Assembly: GCA_964371405.1 (NCBI GenBank)
Contig: CAYJLV010000019.1
Location: forward strand, 4,804-68,803
Direction: 5' to 3'
Origin: JAMHWF01 sp964371405
GTDB lineage: Bacteria; Pseudomonadota; Gammaproteobacteria; Burkholderiales; Burkholderiaceae_C
DNA length: 64,000 nucleotides
Under the pieces are notes generated by a model. The model worked only from the letters and a program-made list of their open reading frames with translations, made no database searches and had not been told where the DNA came from. Positions 16,175-26,429 of this stretch are shown one piece after another. Both the position numbers and the translations under genes were made by a program. Position 1 is the stretch's first letter. Each line of letters starts with the position of its first letter.

Positions 16175-19100
16175 ATGCAACCGACGGACAGCCACTGCAT
16201 GGACAGCCACCGCGACACGGACATCACCGACGACCTGAGCGCCCTGGCCTGGGTGCAGGACGAGTTGCGCCGCTCGCTCGATGCGGCGCACAAGGCATTG
16301 CGGCGCTTCCTGAAGGAGGCCGAGTCCCAGCGCGGATCGGACGTCGACGTCGTCGATCCCGCCGTGCTGCGTACGGCGCGCCAGCAGTTGCACCAGGGCG
16401 TGGGTGCACTGGAGCTGGTCGGATTGCCGTCGGCAGCGGTACTGTTGCGTGCCAGTGAAGCGGCCGTGCAGCGTCTGGCCGGCCGGCCGCAGAAGGTCAC
16501 GCCGGCGGCGATCGAGTCGATCGAGCAGGCGTCGTTCGCGCTGCTCGACTACTTGGCGCGGCGGCTCGCAGGCCGCAGCGTGTCGCCGGTGGCCATGTTC
16601 CCGCAGTACCGCGCGGTGCAGGAGCTCGCCGGCGGTGATCGCGTGCACCCGGCCGACCTCTGGGCCGAGGATTGGCGCTGGTGCGATCTGCCGGCCGACG
16701 CCGCCGCGGCGCCGCGAGCTGCCGACGGCGCGACGCGTGCCGAGATCGAAACGCTGCTGCTGCAGTTGATGCGCAGCGGCCAGCCTGCAGCGGTCGCGCA
16801 CCTGTCCGACGTTTTCGCCGGCTTGGGCGAAGCTGCGGCCGATGCGCAGACCGCCACGCTGTGGCGGCTCGCTGCGGGCTTCTTCGAGGCGCAGAGTCAG
16901 GGTCTGCTGCGACCCGACAACTACACCAAGCGCGTCGGCTCGCGGTTGCTCGCCCAGCTGCGCATGATGGAACACGGGGAGAGCGCCGTCTCGGAGCGGC
17001 TCGCCCTGGATCTGCTCTTCTTCTGCAGCCAGTGCGCCTCGCCGGGCGACGGACGCAGCGCACCGCGGCTGGCCGCGGTGCGCCAGGTCTACGGCCTCGC
17101 GCACCGGGCGCCGGTCGATTACGAGATGACGCGACTCGGCCGCTTCGACCCGGCGCTGATCGTCCAGGCGCGCAAGCGCGTCGCCGCCGCGAAGGATGCA
17201 TGGTCGTCGGTGGCCGGCGGTGAAATGCACCGCCTGCCCGGGTTGGCGGAGCAGTTCGCACTCGTTGCCGATTCGCTGGGGCGCCTCTACCCCTCAGGCG
17301 CGCTGCTCGCCGCCGAACTGAGCGCCGCCGCGAACCAGACGGTTCAGCATGCCGAAGCGCCGCCGGCAGCGCTGGCAATGGAAGTCGCGACGAGCGTTCT
17401 GTTTCTCGAAGCCTCGCTCGAGGACGTTGACCTCGACGATCCGCAACTGGGTGCGCGCGTCGAACGCCTGGCTGCGCGGATTGCCGCCGTGCGCGAGGGC
17501 GGGACACCCGATCCGCTCGAATCGTGGATGGAAGAGCTCTACCGGCGCGTGTCCGATCGGCAGACGATGGGCAGCGTGGTGCAGGAGCTGCGGCTCGCGC
17601 TGTCGGAGGCCGAGAAGCAGATCGACCAGTACTTTCGCGACCCGTCGGACGCCAGCGTGCTGATCCCCGTGCCGGGGCAGTTGTCGGCGATGCGCGGCGT
17701 GCTGTCGGTGCTCGGCATGGACCAGGCCTCGGCTGCGGTGCTGCGTATGCGCGAGGATGTCGATCGCCTCGCCGCGGATCCGGCGGCGACCGGCACCGTG
17801 CCATTCGAGCGGCTGGCCGGCAACCTGGGGGCGCTCGGGTTCCTGATCGACATGCTCAGCGTGCAGCCTCAGATGGCGAAGTCGCTGTTCGTGTTCGATC
17901 CCGATGCCGGCACGCTGAGTCCCGTGATGGGTCGTCAGGCCGAAGCCGTGCGGCCGGGTCACGAGGCGGCATCGCTGGCTCCGGTGCAGCCGCGGCTGAT
18001 CGAGCAGGTGCAGTCGCTGGTCGTGTCGGCGATCCGCGACGATGTGCCGGTCGACGAAGTGACGCGCGACCTCGAACGCTTGTCGCATGAGGCGCTCGTC
18101 GCCGACCAGCCGGCATTGGCTGCGACGGTGGCTGCCGCGCAGGCCGCGCTCGAACGCGCCGAAGACGTGTTCGACGAAAGCGCCGCGCGCGAGCAGCTTG
18201 CGCTTGCCATGAATGATTTCGTCGTCACGGCGTCGGATGCCGTCGCGCTCGAGCCGCCGCCGGCAGAGCCATCCGCGACGGCGGCGTCGGTCGCGGCCAC
18301 CGGCCTCGAAGAAGACGACGAGATGCGCGAGATCTTCCTCGAGGAAGCGCGCGAGGTGGTCGACGGTGCGTACGAAGCGCTCGCCGAACTCGATCAGGAT
18401 CGCGAAGATGTCGTCGGGCCGATGACGATGGTGCGGAGGGCGTTCCACACCCTCAAAGGCAGCTCGCGCATGGTGGGGCTCGCCGATTTCGGCGAAGCCG
18501 CGTGGGCCTGCGAGCAGCTATTCAACGCGCGTCTGGCCGAGGCGCCGCACGCCGACGACGCGCTGCTCGCGTTCACCGGCCAGGCGCTCGACTACCTCGC
18601 CGACTGGACGGAGCAGATTGCCGCGGCGGCGCCGCGCGGTCATGACGCGGCGGATGTGCGCGCCGCCGCCGATGCATTGCGGCTGGACGGTCGACTGATG
18701 CCGCTCGTGTTGCCGGGCGTCGTCGAGGCACCGACGCCGCTGGCGCTCCCGGTGGATCTGCCGTCGGCCGACGATCTGGACCTGCCGCCGAGCTTCGACT
18801 TGCTGCCCGAAGCGGCGCCTGCGACGACCAAGGCGCAGGAAGCGGCCGCCGAGATCGACTTCGCGCTCGACCTGCGCGCCCTGGAGGACAGCGGGGTTGC
18901 GCGCGAATCGCAGCGCACCGGGGTCGAGACGGCGGCAGCGCTCGAGGCCGATGAAGCGGCAGAGGAGGATCTCCAGACGACGGTTCCGCTGCCCCTGCTC
19001 GACGATATTGCGCCTGCCGAAGTCGCCCCCCCGGCGATCGAGCGCATCGACATCGATCTCGGCGACGCGTTCACCGAGGTCGCAACACCTGAGCCGGCAG

Positions 19101-22100
19101 TGCTGCAGGAGGGCGTGGCGGCTGCTGAAGAGCAGGCTCCCTCCGATCTGGATCAGGTCAAGGTCGTCGGCCCGTTGCACATCAGCATTCCGCTGTTCAA
19201 CATCTATCTGAACGAAGCTGACGAGCTGTCGCGCCGCCTCGTAACGGAAGTCGCCGAGTGGTCGATGGAGCTCGATCGGCCGGTGGGTGAACACGCGATC
19301 GCCCTTGCGCATTCGCTCGGCGGCAGTTCGGCGACGGTCGGCTATGGCGACCTGTCGCACCTTGCGCGCGCTCTCGAGAATGCACTGACGCGGTCGCATG
19401 CCATCGGCCGGGGTACGCCCGGCGAGGCGCAGCTCTTCGCCGACACGGCCGAGGAGATCCGCCGCCTGCTGCATCAGTTCGCGGCCGGATTCCTGAAATC
19501 GCCCGTTCCCGAACTGCTGCAGCGACTGGCGGACAACGAGCTGGCGTCGCTTGAGCGGCTGCGTCTGGGCAACGTTGCCGACGCCGCAGCGGGCGAAGCG
19601 CCCGAGGCGACTTCCGAAGAACCCGCGAGCAAGGCTGCTGCGGCCGAACTCGACGTCGGCACCCCGGAACACTCGTCGCAGCCGATGCCGTTGCCGGCGG
19701 CGACTGCTGCGCCGACATCGTTCGGCGGGTTCGGCCTGGCCGAGTTGAAGCGATTCACCGATCTGCCGACGGCGGCTGCGCATGTCGCAGCGAGCGCCGA
19801 TGCCTTTGATGACGACGACATCGATGCTGTCGACGCCGTCGATGCCGAACTGTTTCCGATCTTCGAGGAGGAAGCCCAGGAACTGCTTCCGCAACTCGGC
19901 GCGCGCCTGCGCGACTGGACGCGGCGCCCGGGCGATCCTTCGCTCGCCTCGGCCTGCATGCGCACGCTGCACACGCTCAAGGGCGGTGCACGCCTGGCCG
20001 GCGCGATGCGCCTGGGCGAGATGGCGCACCGGCTCGAAACGGCCATCGAGCACCTGCTGGCGCGCCCCGAAGCGACGGCCGACGATATAGAGCGGCTGCA
20101 GGGTCGCGCCGACGCGCTGAACGCCGCGCTCGACGGCTTGCGTGCACGCGACGCGCAAGCCTACGAAGAGGCGCTGGCGGCAGTGGCCGCGCCGGTCGTC
20201 GAGGCGGCGCCGTCGCCGATGGCCGTGGCCGAAGCGCAGCCGGCGCCGGAAATCGTCGCCCCTCGAGACTTGGCGCAGGCACCGGTCGTCGAGCCGGAAC
20301 CTGAAGCAGAAGCGCCGCAGACGCAGCAGGCGCTGCCCGTCGTGCCGGCGGCTGCCGAGATCGACTGGTCGCGTTTCGCAGGTATGTCGCCGGCGGCCGC
20401 AGGCGCTGCCCGCCCAGCCCCGCTCACGGGCCAGTCGGCCGTGCGCGTCCGCACTTCGCTGCTCGAACGCTTGGTCAACCAGTCGGGCGAGGTCAGCATC
20501 ACGCGCTCGCGTATCGAGTCGGAAGTCGGGCGCATCAAGAGTTCGCTGTCGGACCTGACCGACAACCTGGAGCGCCTGCGCGGTCAGTTGCGCGACATCG
20601 AGTTCCAGGCCGAGATGCAGATGGCGTCGCGCATGGAGGCCGCGAAGGCGGCATCGGAGACCTTCGATCCGCTCGAGTTCGACCGCTTCACGCGCTTCCA
20701 GGAACTCACGCGCATGATGGCCGAGTCGGTGAACGACGTGGCTACCGTGCAGCGCACGCTGCAGCGCACGCTGGAAGCAACGGAAGATGAACTCGTCGCG
20801 CAGGCACGGCTGACGCGCGATCTGCAGGACGATCTGCTGCGCACCCGCATGGTCGAGTTCGAAGGACTGTCGGAGCGCCTGTATCGCGTCGTGCGGCAGG
20901 CCGCGAAGGAAACCGGCAAGCAGGTGCGGCTCGACATCCTGGGCGGCAGCATCGAAGTCGACCGCGGCGTGCTCGATCGCATGACGGGCGCTTTCGAGCA
21001 TTTGCTGCGCAACTGCATCACCCACGGCATCGAGGCGCCCGAGGCGCGTGCCGCAGCCGGCAAGGACGCCACCGGCACGATCATCGTGGCGCTGACGCAC
21101 GAGGGCAACGAAGTCGGCGTCGAGTTCCGCGACGACGGCCAGGGCCTGGATCTGGCGCGCATCCGCGAGCGCGGCATCGCGACGGGCCTGCTCGACGCGC
21201 ACTCCCAGACGGCCGACGCCGACCTCGCCAACCTGATCTTCACGCCGGGCTTCTCCACCGCCGAAATGGTGACCGAACTCGCCGGCCGCGGCATCGGCAT
21301 GGACGTCGTGCGCAACGAAGTCAATGCGATGGGCGGTCGCATCGAGACGGCGACGGCGCGCGGCCAAGGCACGAGCTTCAAGCTCGTGCTGCCGCTGACG
21401 ACGGCCGTCACGCAGGTCGTCATGCTGCGCTGCGCCGACGCCACGATCGCCGTGCCTTCGACGCTGGTCGAGATCGTGCGCCGCGCGACGCCGGCCGAGA
21501 TCGCCGACGCCTATGCGTCCGGCACGTTCACCGTCGGCGATCGCAACCTGCCCTTCTTCTGGTTCGGCGCGTTGCTGCAGCTGAGCGCGCGCGGCTTGGA
21601 GACCGGCCGTACCCTGCCGGTGGTCGTCGTGCGCAGCGCGCAGCAGCGCATCGTCGTGCACGTCGACCAAGTGCTCGGCAACCAGGAAGTCGTCGTCAAG
21701 CACCTCGGGCCGCAGTTGTCGCAACTGCCGGGGCTGGCGGGCATGACGCTGCTGGCCGCCGGAGTTCCGGCGCTGATCTACAACCCCGTCGCGCTCGCCA
21801 CTCTGTACGGCGACGCCGCGCGAGCAGCGACGCGCGCGGCATTGGCGGCGCCGCTGGTGCAGACGACCCAGCTGCAGCACGATGCCCGGGCGACGACTGC
21901 GCCGTTGATTCTGGTCGTCGACGACTCGCTGACGGTGCGTCGCGTGACCCAACGCCTGCTGGTGCGTGAAGGCTATCGCGTCCAACTCGCCAAGGACGGC
22001 CTCGACGCGCTCGAGAAGCTGGCCGAGGAGCGGCCGAGCATCGTGCTCAGCGACATCGAGATGCCGCGCATGGACGGCTTCGACCTGGTGCGCAACCTGC

Positions 22101-22276
22101 GCGGCGACGCCCGCTGGCGCGACCTGCCGGTGATCATGATCACGTCGCGCATTGCGCAGAAGCACCGCGATCACGCTGCAGAGCTCGGCGTCGACCACTA
22201 CCTCGGCAAGCCGTATTCCGAGGACGACCTGCTGGCGCTGATCGGTCGCTACGTCAGCGCAGAGGCCGCGGCGTGA
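16175..22276 (+). CDS. chpA: ChpA/PilL hybrid chemotaxis histidine kinase
   Basis: This is a 2033-residue CheA-type kinase of the pilus chemosensory pathway. The N-terminal 700 residues are helical and Hpt-like without an obvious phospho-His. Three histidine phosphotransfer motifs follow: FHTLKGSSRMVG (His758), ALAHSLGGSS (His1046) and LHTLKGGARLAG (His1266). They are joined by Ala/Pro/Glu linkers. Next come the dimerisation helices, the HATPase with LRNCITHGIE, FRDDGQGL and AGRGIGMDVV (about 1600-1710), a CheW domain (about 1750-1890), and a C-terminal receiver with Asp1960 in IVLSDIEMPRMDGF. The start is uncertain because of the gap just upstream, and ATG 16199 is an alternative. Confidence 0.93.
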   Translation: MQPTDSHCMDSHRDTDITDDLSALAWVQDELRRSLDAAHKALRRFLKEAESQRGSDVDVVDPAVLRTARQQLHQGVGALELVGLPSAAVLLRASEAAVQRLAGRPQKVTPAAIESIEQASFALLDYLARRLAGRSVSPVAMFPQYRAVQELAGGDRVHPADLWAEDWRWCDLPADAAAAPRAADGATRAEIETLLLQLMRSGQPAAVAHLSDVFAGLGEAAADAQTATLWRLAAGFFEAQSQGLLRPDNYTKRVGSRLLAQLRMMEHGESAVSERLALDLLFFCSQCASPGDGRSAPRLAAVRQVYGLAHRAPVDYEMTRLGRFDPALIVQARKRVAAAKDAWSSVAGGEMHRLPGLAEQFALVADSLGRLYPSGALLAAELSAAANQTVQHAEAPPAALAMEVATSVLFLEASLEDVDLDDPQLGARVERLAARIAAVREGGTPDPLESWMEELYRRVSDRQTMGSVVQELRLALSEAEKQIDQYFRDPSDASVLIPVPGQLSAMRGVLSVLGMDQASAAVLRMREDVDRLAADPAATGTVPFERLAGNLGALGFLIDMLSVQPQMAKSLFVFDPDAGTLSPVMGRQAEAVRPGHEAASLAPVQPRLIEQVQSLVVSAIRDDVPVDEVTRDLERLSHEALVADQPALAATVAAAQAALERAEDVFDESAAREQLALAMNDFVVTASDAVALEPPPAEPSATAASVAATGLEEDDEMREIFLEEAREVVDGAYEALAELDQDREDVVGPMTMVRRAFHTLKGSSRMVGLADFGEAAWACEQLFNARLAEAPHADDALLAFTGQALDYLADWTEQIAAAAPRGHDAADVRAAADALRLDGRLMPLVLPGVVEAPTPLALPVDLPSADDLDLPPSFDLLPEAAPATTKAQEAAAEIDFALDLRALEDSGVARESQRTGVETAAALEADEAAEEDLQTTVPLPLLDDIAPAEVAPPAIERIDIDLGDAFTEVATPEPAVLQEGVAAAEEQAPSDLDQVKVVGPLHISIPLFNIYLNEADELSRRLVTEVAEWSMELDRPVGEHAIALAHSLGGSSATVGYGDLSHLARALENALTRSHAIGRGTPGEAQLFADTAEEIRRLLHQFAAGFLKSPVPELLQRLADNELASLERLRLGNVADAAAGEAPEATSEEPASKAAAAELDVGTPEHSSQPMPLPAATAAPTSFGGFGLAELKRFTDLPTAAAHVAASADAFDDDDIDAVDAVDAELFPIFEEEAQELLPQLGARLRDWTRRPGDPSLASACMRTLHTLKGGARLAGAMRLGEMAHRLETAIEHLLARPEATADDIERLQGRADALNAALDGLRARDAQAYEEALAAVAAPVVEAAPSPMAVAEAQPAPEIVAPRDLAQAPVVEPEPEAEAPQTQQALPVVPAAAEIDWSRFAGMSPAAAGAARPAPLTGQSAVRVRTSLLERLVNQSGEVSITRSRIESEVGRIKSSLSDLTDNLERLRGQLRDIEFQAEMQMASRMEAAKAASETFDPLEFDRFTRFQELTRMMAESVNDVATVQRTLQRTLEATEDELVAQARLTRDLQDDLLRTRMVEFEGLSERLYRVVRQAAKETGKQVRLDILGGSIEVDRGVLDRMTGAFEHLLRNCITHGIEAPEARAAAGKDATGTIIVALTHEGNEVGVEFRDDGQGLDLARIRERGIATGLLDAHSQTADADLANLIFTPGFSTAEMVTELAGRGIGMDVVRNEVNAMGGRIETATARGQGTSFKLVLPLTTAVTQVVMLRCADATIAVPSTLVEIVRRATPAEIADAYASGTFTVGDRNLPFFWFGALLQLSARGLETGRTLPVVVVRSAQQRIVVHVDQVLGNQEVVVKHLGPQLSQLPGLAGMTLLAAGVPALIYNPVALATLYGDAARAATRAALAAPLVQTTQLQHDARATTAPLILVVDDSLTVRRVTQRLLVREGYRVQLAKDGLDALEKLAEERPSIVLSDIEMPRMDGFDLVRNLRGDARWRDLPVIMITSRIAQKHRDHAAELGVDHYLGKPYSEDDLLALIGRYVSAEAAA

Positions 22277-22336
22277 AGCGTCGCGCCTCTCCCGTGGCCT
22301 GCTGACGCAGCAGCGTCGTCGAAGTCGCGCCGCATC

Positions 22337-23377
22337 ATGACCAAGCTCGTCGACCACCTCGTCGCGCTGACCGGATTTCGCGACCGCGACCAGCTCGACG
22401 CGACGCTGGTCTGCGCGCTGCGCGATCTGCTGCGCCCGCTGTCGGTCGCGATCTGGGGCTGTGTCGGAGAGTCCGGCGCCGAGCGCTGGTTCCGGCGCGC
22501 CGAGATCGTCGGGGACGAGATCGTCGCGACGTCAGACGCCTCGTGGACCGACTTCGAGGCACTGCCGACGCGCGCCACCCAACCGCTGCGTGCCGAATGT
22601 CTCGTGCAGCAGCGCCCGATGCAGGCGGACGGGCTGCCTGCACAGTCGCTGTTTCCGCTGCCCAGCGCGACCGACGCCGGCGCCGTGCTCGAGATCATCT
22701 CGCAGCGGCCGCTGAGCGTCGACGCACGCACCCTCGTCGCCAGCATTCTGCGCATCTATCACAACTTTCATTCGCTGCTCGACTACAGCGAGCGCGACAC
22801 CCTGACGGGCCTGCTCAACCGCAAGACCTTCGACGAGAGCTTCCTGAAGGCTGCCGCCGGGCAGCGCCAGGCGGCGCAGGCCGACGTCGGGGCCGACGGC
22901 CGGCGCTCCGTCGGCCGAATGCACGAGGTCTATCTAGGCGTCGTCGACATCGATCACTTCAAGCTCGTCAACGACCGTCACGGGCACCTGATCGGCGACG
23001 AGGTGCTGCTGCTGCTGTCGCGCCTGATGCGCAACACGTTCCGTTTCGACGACCGGCTCTACCGATTCGGCGGCGAGGAGTTCGTCGTGATGATGCGCTG
23101 CGCCCACGCGCAGGACGCGACCAGCGCGTTCGAACGACTGCGGTGCAACACGGAACGCCACAACTTCCCGCGCGTGGGCCACATCACGGTCAGCATCGGG
23201 TTCGCCGAGGTGCTGGGGAGCGACACGCCGAGCACCGCATTCCAGCGTGCCGACACAGCGGTCTACTACGCCAAGGAGCACGGCCGCAACCAGGTGTGCA
23301 GCCACGCCGTGCTTGCCGCGCAGGGTGCAGTGAGCGCTGGCGAAACGCACAGCACTGGCGACGTCGAACTGTTCTGA
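22337..23377 (+). CDS. GGDEF diguanylate cyclase
   Basis: This is a 346-residue cytoplasmic protein. Residues 1-150 form a GAF-like sensor region with no transmembrane segment. The GGDEF domain follows, with DTLTGLLNRKTFDE, VDIDHFKLVNDRHGH and the active-site motif GGEEF (about 245-249). An inhibitory I-site RFDD is placed five residues before it, so product feedback is expected. It should make c-di-GMP. It lies 60 nt after chpA on the same strand, which suggests a link between pilus chemosensing and c-di-GMP. A 36-nt Ala/Gly-rich insertion sits between the first GGDEF motifs. Confidence 0.92.
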   Translation: MTKLVDHLVALTGFRDRDQLDATLVCALRDLLRPLSVAIWGCVGESGAERWFRRAEIVGDEIVATSDASWTDFEALPTRATQPLRAECLVQQRPMQADGLPAQSLFPLPSATDAGAVLEIISQRPLSVDARTLVASILRIYHNFHSLLDYSERDTLTGLLNRKTFDESFLKAAAGQRQAAQADVGADGRRSVGRMHEVYLGVVDIDHFKLVNDRHGHLIGDEVLLLLSRLMRNTFRFDDRLYRFGGEEFVVMMRCAHAQDATSAFERLRCNTERHNFPRVGHITVSIGFAEVLGSDTPSTAFQRADTAVYYAKEHGRNQVCSHAVLAAQGAVSAGETHSTGDVELF

Positions 23378-23393
23378 CGGGCGTCGCGCCCGC

Positions 23394-24902
23394 TCAGCGC
23401 CGCGCCGTCCGGCCCTCGGCGACGGCATAGCGCTCCAGCGTGCGCCGACGCGCCGTGTCGTGCTCGACGATGGGCGGCGGATAGTCGCGGCCGAGGTCGA
23501 CGCCTGCAGCGGCCAAGTCGACGGCGCGCGCCAGCCACGGGGCATGGATCAGCGCATCGGGCAACGAAGCGAGCTGCGGCAGGTAGCGCCGGATGAAGCG
23601 GCCCTGCGCATCGAACCTGCGGCTCTGCGTGACCGGGTTGAAGATGCGGAACCAGGGCTGCGCGTCGCAGCCGGTCGAAGCGGCCCACTGCCAGCCGCCG
23701 TTGTTGGCCGCCAAGTCGTAGTCGTTGAGCCGCTGGGCGAACCAGCGCTCGCCCCAGCGCCAGTCGATCCCGAGATCCTTGACCAGGAAGCTCGCCGCGA
23801 CCATGCGCAGCCGGTTGTGCATGTAGCCGGTGCGCTCGAGCTGCAGCATTGCCGCGTCGACCAGAGGGTAGCCGGTGCGCGCTTCGCACCACGCCGCGAA
23901 CAGCGCCTGTGCGTGCTTGCCGTGCTCCCAGCGGATCGCGTCGCACGCCGGTCGAAAGCTGCGCTCGGCGACGTGCGGGTGGTGATGCAGCACCTGGTGG
24001 AAGAAGTCGCGCCAGATCAACTCGCCGAGCCAGGCCCGAGCGCCGGCCGAGCCTTCGGCGGCTCGCTGGTGCGCTGCGCGCGCGAGCTGGCGCACCGACA
24101 TCGTGCCGAACCTCAGGTGTACCGAAAGGTAGCTCGGCCCCTTGACGGCCGGAAAGTCGCGCGCCTCGTGATAGTGGTCGATGCGATGCAGGAAGTCGTC
24201 GTGCAGCTCGCGCGCCCCTGTGCTGCCGGTGGCAATGTGCAGCGCCTTCAGGTTGGTTGCCTCGAATCCGAGCGACGCCATCGTCGGCCACGCCGCCGCT
24301 CGCTCGCCTTCGGGCAGCGGCGCGAGGCTCGCCGCGTGCCTTGCGACGGAGTACGCCTCAAGGTAGTACGTGTCGACGCGTTCGAGCCAGGCCTTGCGGT
24401 ACGGCGTGTAGACGCCGAACGGCGTCTCGGCCTGCGTCAACAGTTCGCTGCGCTCGAAGACGACGTGGTCCTTGCTCGTGTGCAGCGCGATGCCGGCTTC
24501 GGCGAGGCGGCCGCGCACCCGGGCGTCGCGGGCCAACGCCTGCGGGTCGTCGTCGTGGTTCGCATAGACCGCCTGCGCATGCAGCTGTGCGGCCAGTCGC
24601 GGCACCTCGTCGACCGCGCGCGCATGGCGCACGATCAAACCGGCGCCCGGCACGCCGTGGGCCTGGCCGAGCGCACGCAGTTGCGCGTCGAGGTCGACCA
24701 GGCTGTCGTGGATGAACTGCACACGCCGATCGGCATGCAGGCCGGCGGCGAGCAGCGGGTCGAGGATGTCGCGGTCGTAGACGAACAGCGCATGCACGCG
24801 GCGCGCCGCCTTCAGCGCGTGATGGAGGGCGGCATGGTCGTCCGCGCGCAGATCGCGTCGGAACCACACCAGCGCCGTGTCCAGGACTTTCTCCGCCTCC
24901 AT
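23394..24902 (-). CDS. phrB: Deoxyribodipyrimidine photolyase (CPD class I)
   Basis: This light-driven flavoenzyme splits cyclobutane pyrimidine dimers. The 502-residue protein has the N-terminal antenna domain (ALVWFRRDLRADDHAAL) and the FAD domain. The latter contains GTGVAYPLVDA-like GYPLVDAAMLQLERTGYMHNR and DYDLAANNGGWQWAASTG, both diagnostic of class I photolyases. The end of the Trp/FAD region IFNPVTQSRRFD is intact. The start at 24902 is the first ATG that gives the family N-terminus. It ends convergently with the diguanylate cyclase, with a small G/C hairpin between them. Confidence 0.95.
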   Translation of the reverse strand: MEAEKVLDTALVWFRRDLRADDHAALHHALKAARRVHALFVYDRDILDPLLAAGLHADRRVQFIHDSLVDLDAQLRALGQAHGVPGAGLIVRHARAVDEVPRLAAQLHAQAVYANHDDDPQALARDARVRGRLAEAGIALHTSKDHVVFERSELLTQAETPFGVYTPYRKAWLERVDTYYLEAYSVARHAASLAPLPEGERAAAWPTMASLGFEATNLKALHIATGSTGARELHDDFLHRIDHYHEARDFPAVKGPSYLSVHLRFGTMSVRQLARAAHQRAAEGSAGARAWLGELIWRDFFHQVLHHHPHVAERSFRPACDAIRWEHGKHAQALFAAWCEARTGYPLVDAAMLQLERTGYMHNRLRMVAASFLVKDLGIDWRWGERWFAQRLNDYDLAANNGGWQWAASTGCDAQPWFRIFNPVTQSRRFDAQGRFIRRYLPQLASLPDALIHAPWLARAVDLAAAGVDLGRDYPPPIVEHDTARRRTLERYAVAEGRTARR

Positions 24903-24948
24903 GCCCGGCAGTGTGCGGCCGGATGCTCCAGCCGAGCGGCCTTGACCG

Positions 24949-24954
24949 TAAAAT
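24949..24954 (+). promoter_or_regulatory. Putative -10 element of yqgE (leaderless type)
   Basis: TAAAAT is followed by six bases and then the yqgE ATG. No Shine-Dalgarno sequence fits between them. The same TANNNT-N6-ATG arrangement is seen at mpl, comF and the unknown gene ending at 2107. No clear -35 hexamer is present, so this is a tentative promoter for the whole yqgE-prs operon. Confidence 0.45.
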
Positions 24955-24960
24955 CGCTGC

Positions 24961-25542
24961 ATGGGTGGCGCGAGCATCAACCTGACAAACCAGTTCCTGA
25001 TCGCCATGCCCGGCATGGTCGACCAGACGTTCGCCGGCGCCGTCGTCTACCTGTGCGAGCACACCGACAAGGGCGCGCTCGGCTTGGTGATCAACAAGCC
25101 GATCGACATCAATCTGCGCAACCTGTTCGAGAAGGTCGAGTTGACGCTCGATCGCGACGATCTCGCCGACGTTCCCGTCTTCTTCGGCGGGCCGGTGCAG
25201 ACGGAGCGCGGTTTCGTGCTCCACGAGCGGCTCGACGACGACGGAGGCCACTACAACTCGTCACTCGCCATTGCCGGCGGCGGCCTCGAGATGACGACGA
25301 GCAAGGACGTGCTCGAAGCGCTGTCGCATGGCGCCGGCCCGAAGAAGGTGCTGGTGACGCTGGGCTACAGCGGCTGGCGCGCCGGCCAGCTCGAAGAAGA
25401 GATCAGCCGCAACGGCTGGATCACGGTCGATGCGCAGGCCGACATCATCTTCGACACGCCGGTCGAGCAGCGCTACAGCAAGGCGCTGTCGCTGCTCGGC
25501 ATCGACCCCGGCAGCCTGATGCAGGGAGCGGGGCACGCGTGA
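24961..25542 (+). CDS. YqgE/AlgH family protein
   Basis: This is a 193-residue single-domain protein with the family N-terminus LTNQFLIAMPGMVDQTFAGAVVYLCEH, then ALGLVINKP and VFFGGPVQTERGFVLH. The family is widespread next to ruvX. AlgH affects alginate production in Pseudomonas, but no biochemical activity is established. Its last four bases overlap the GTG start of ruvX, so the two are translated as a coupled pair. It opens the pyrimidine operon here. Confidence 0.95.
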   Translation: MGGASINLTNQFLIAMPGMVDQTFAGAVVYLCEHTDKGALGLVINKPIDINLRNLFEKVELTLDRDDLADVPVFFGGPVQTERGFVLHERLDDDGGHYNSSLAIAGGGLEMTTSKDVLEALSHGAGPKKVLVTLGYSGWRAGQLEEEISRNGWITVDAQADIIFDTPVEQRYSKALSLLGIDPGSLMQGAGHA

Positions 25543-25925
25543 GCGCGCACTGCCTGCTCGCCTTCGACTACGGAACCAGGCGGGTCGGCGTCGCCGTCGG
25601 CAACAGTCTGCTCGGCAGCGGCCGGCCGCTGCGCACCGTGGCGGCCGAGGGCGACGCGCGCTTCGCGGCGATCGCCGAGCTGATTCGCGAATGGGCGCCC
25701 GATGCGCTCGTCGTCGGCGTACCGCTGCACCCGGACGGCGCACCGCATGACAACACGGCGCGCGCCCAGCGCTTCGCGCGCCAGTTGCACGGCCGCTTCG
25801 GCCTGCCGGTGCACGAGGTCGACGAACGCTACACCACGACCGAGGCGCGTACTTCCGGCGCCCCCGACGTCGACGCCGCCAGCGCCGCGACGATCCTGAC
25901 GCAATACTTCTCCGAACAAAGCTGA
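25539..25925 (+). CDS. ruvX: Holliday-junction resolvase-like RuvX/YqgF
   Basis: This is a 128-residue RNase H-fold nuclease. LLAFDYGTRRVGVAVGN holds the first catalytic Asp, VVGVPLHPDGAPHDNT the central motif, and DERYTTTEA followed by DVDAASAATIL the C-terminal Asp. In E. coli YqgF is essential and acts in pre-16S rRNA 5'-end processing. The start is GTG overlapping the yqgE stop (GTGA), and the pyrR ATG follows the stop directly without a gap. Confidence 0.94.
   Translation: MSAHCLLAFDYGTRRVGVAVGNSLLGSGRPLRTVAAEGDARFAAIAELIREWAPDALVVGVPLHPDGAPHDNTARAQRFARQLHGRFGLPVHEVDERYTTTEARTSGAPDVDAASAATILTQYFSEQS

Positions 25926-26425
<500 letters not shown>

Positions 26426-26429
<4 letters not shown>

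Noticed and set aside
18518..22357. 1279-codon open stretch on the minus strand opposite chpA
   Set aside because: It is the reverse-strand mirror of a highly biased GC-rich gene. It has low-complexity Arg/Gln/His/Val content, no domain, and the plus-strand reading is clearly ChpA.
23378..23392. CGGGCG-TCG-CGCCCG hairpin between the diguanylate cyclase and phrB as a terminator
   Set aside because: The stem is only 6 bp and no T tract follows in either direction.
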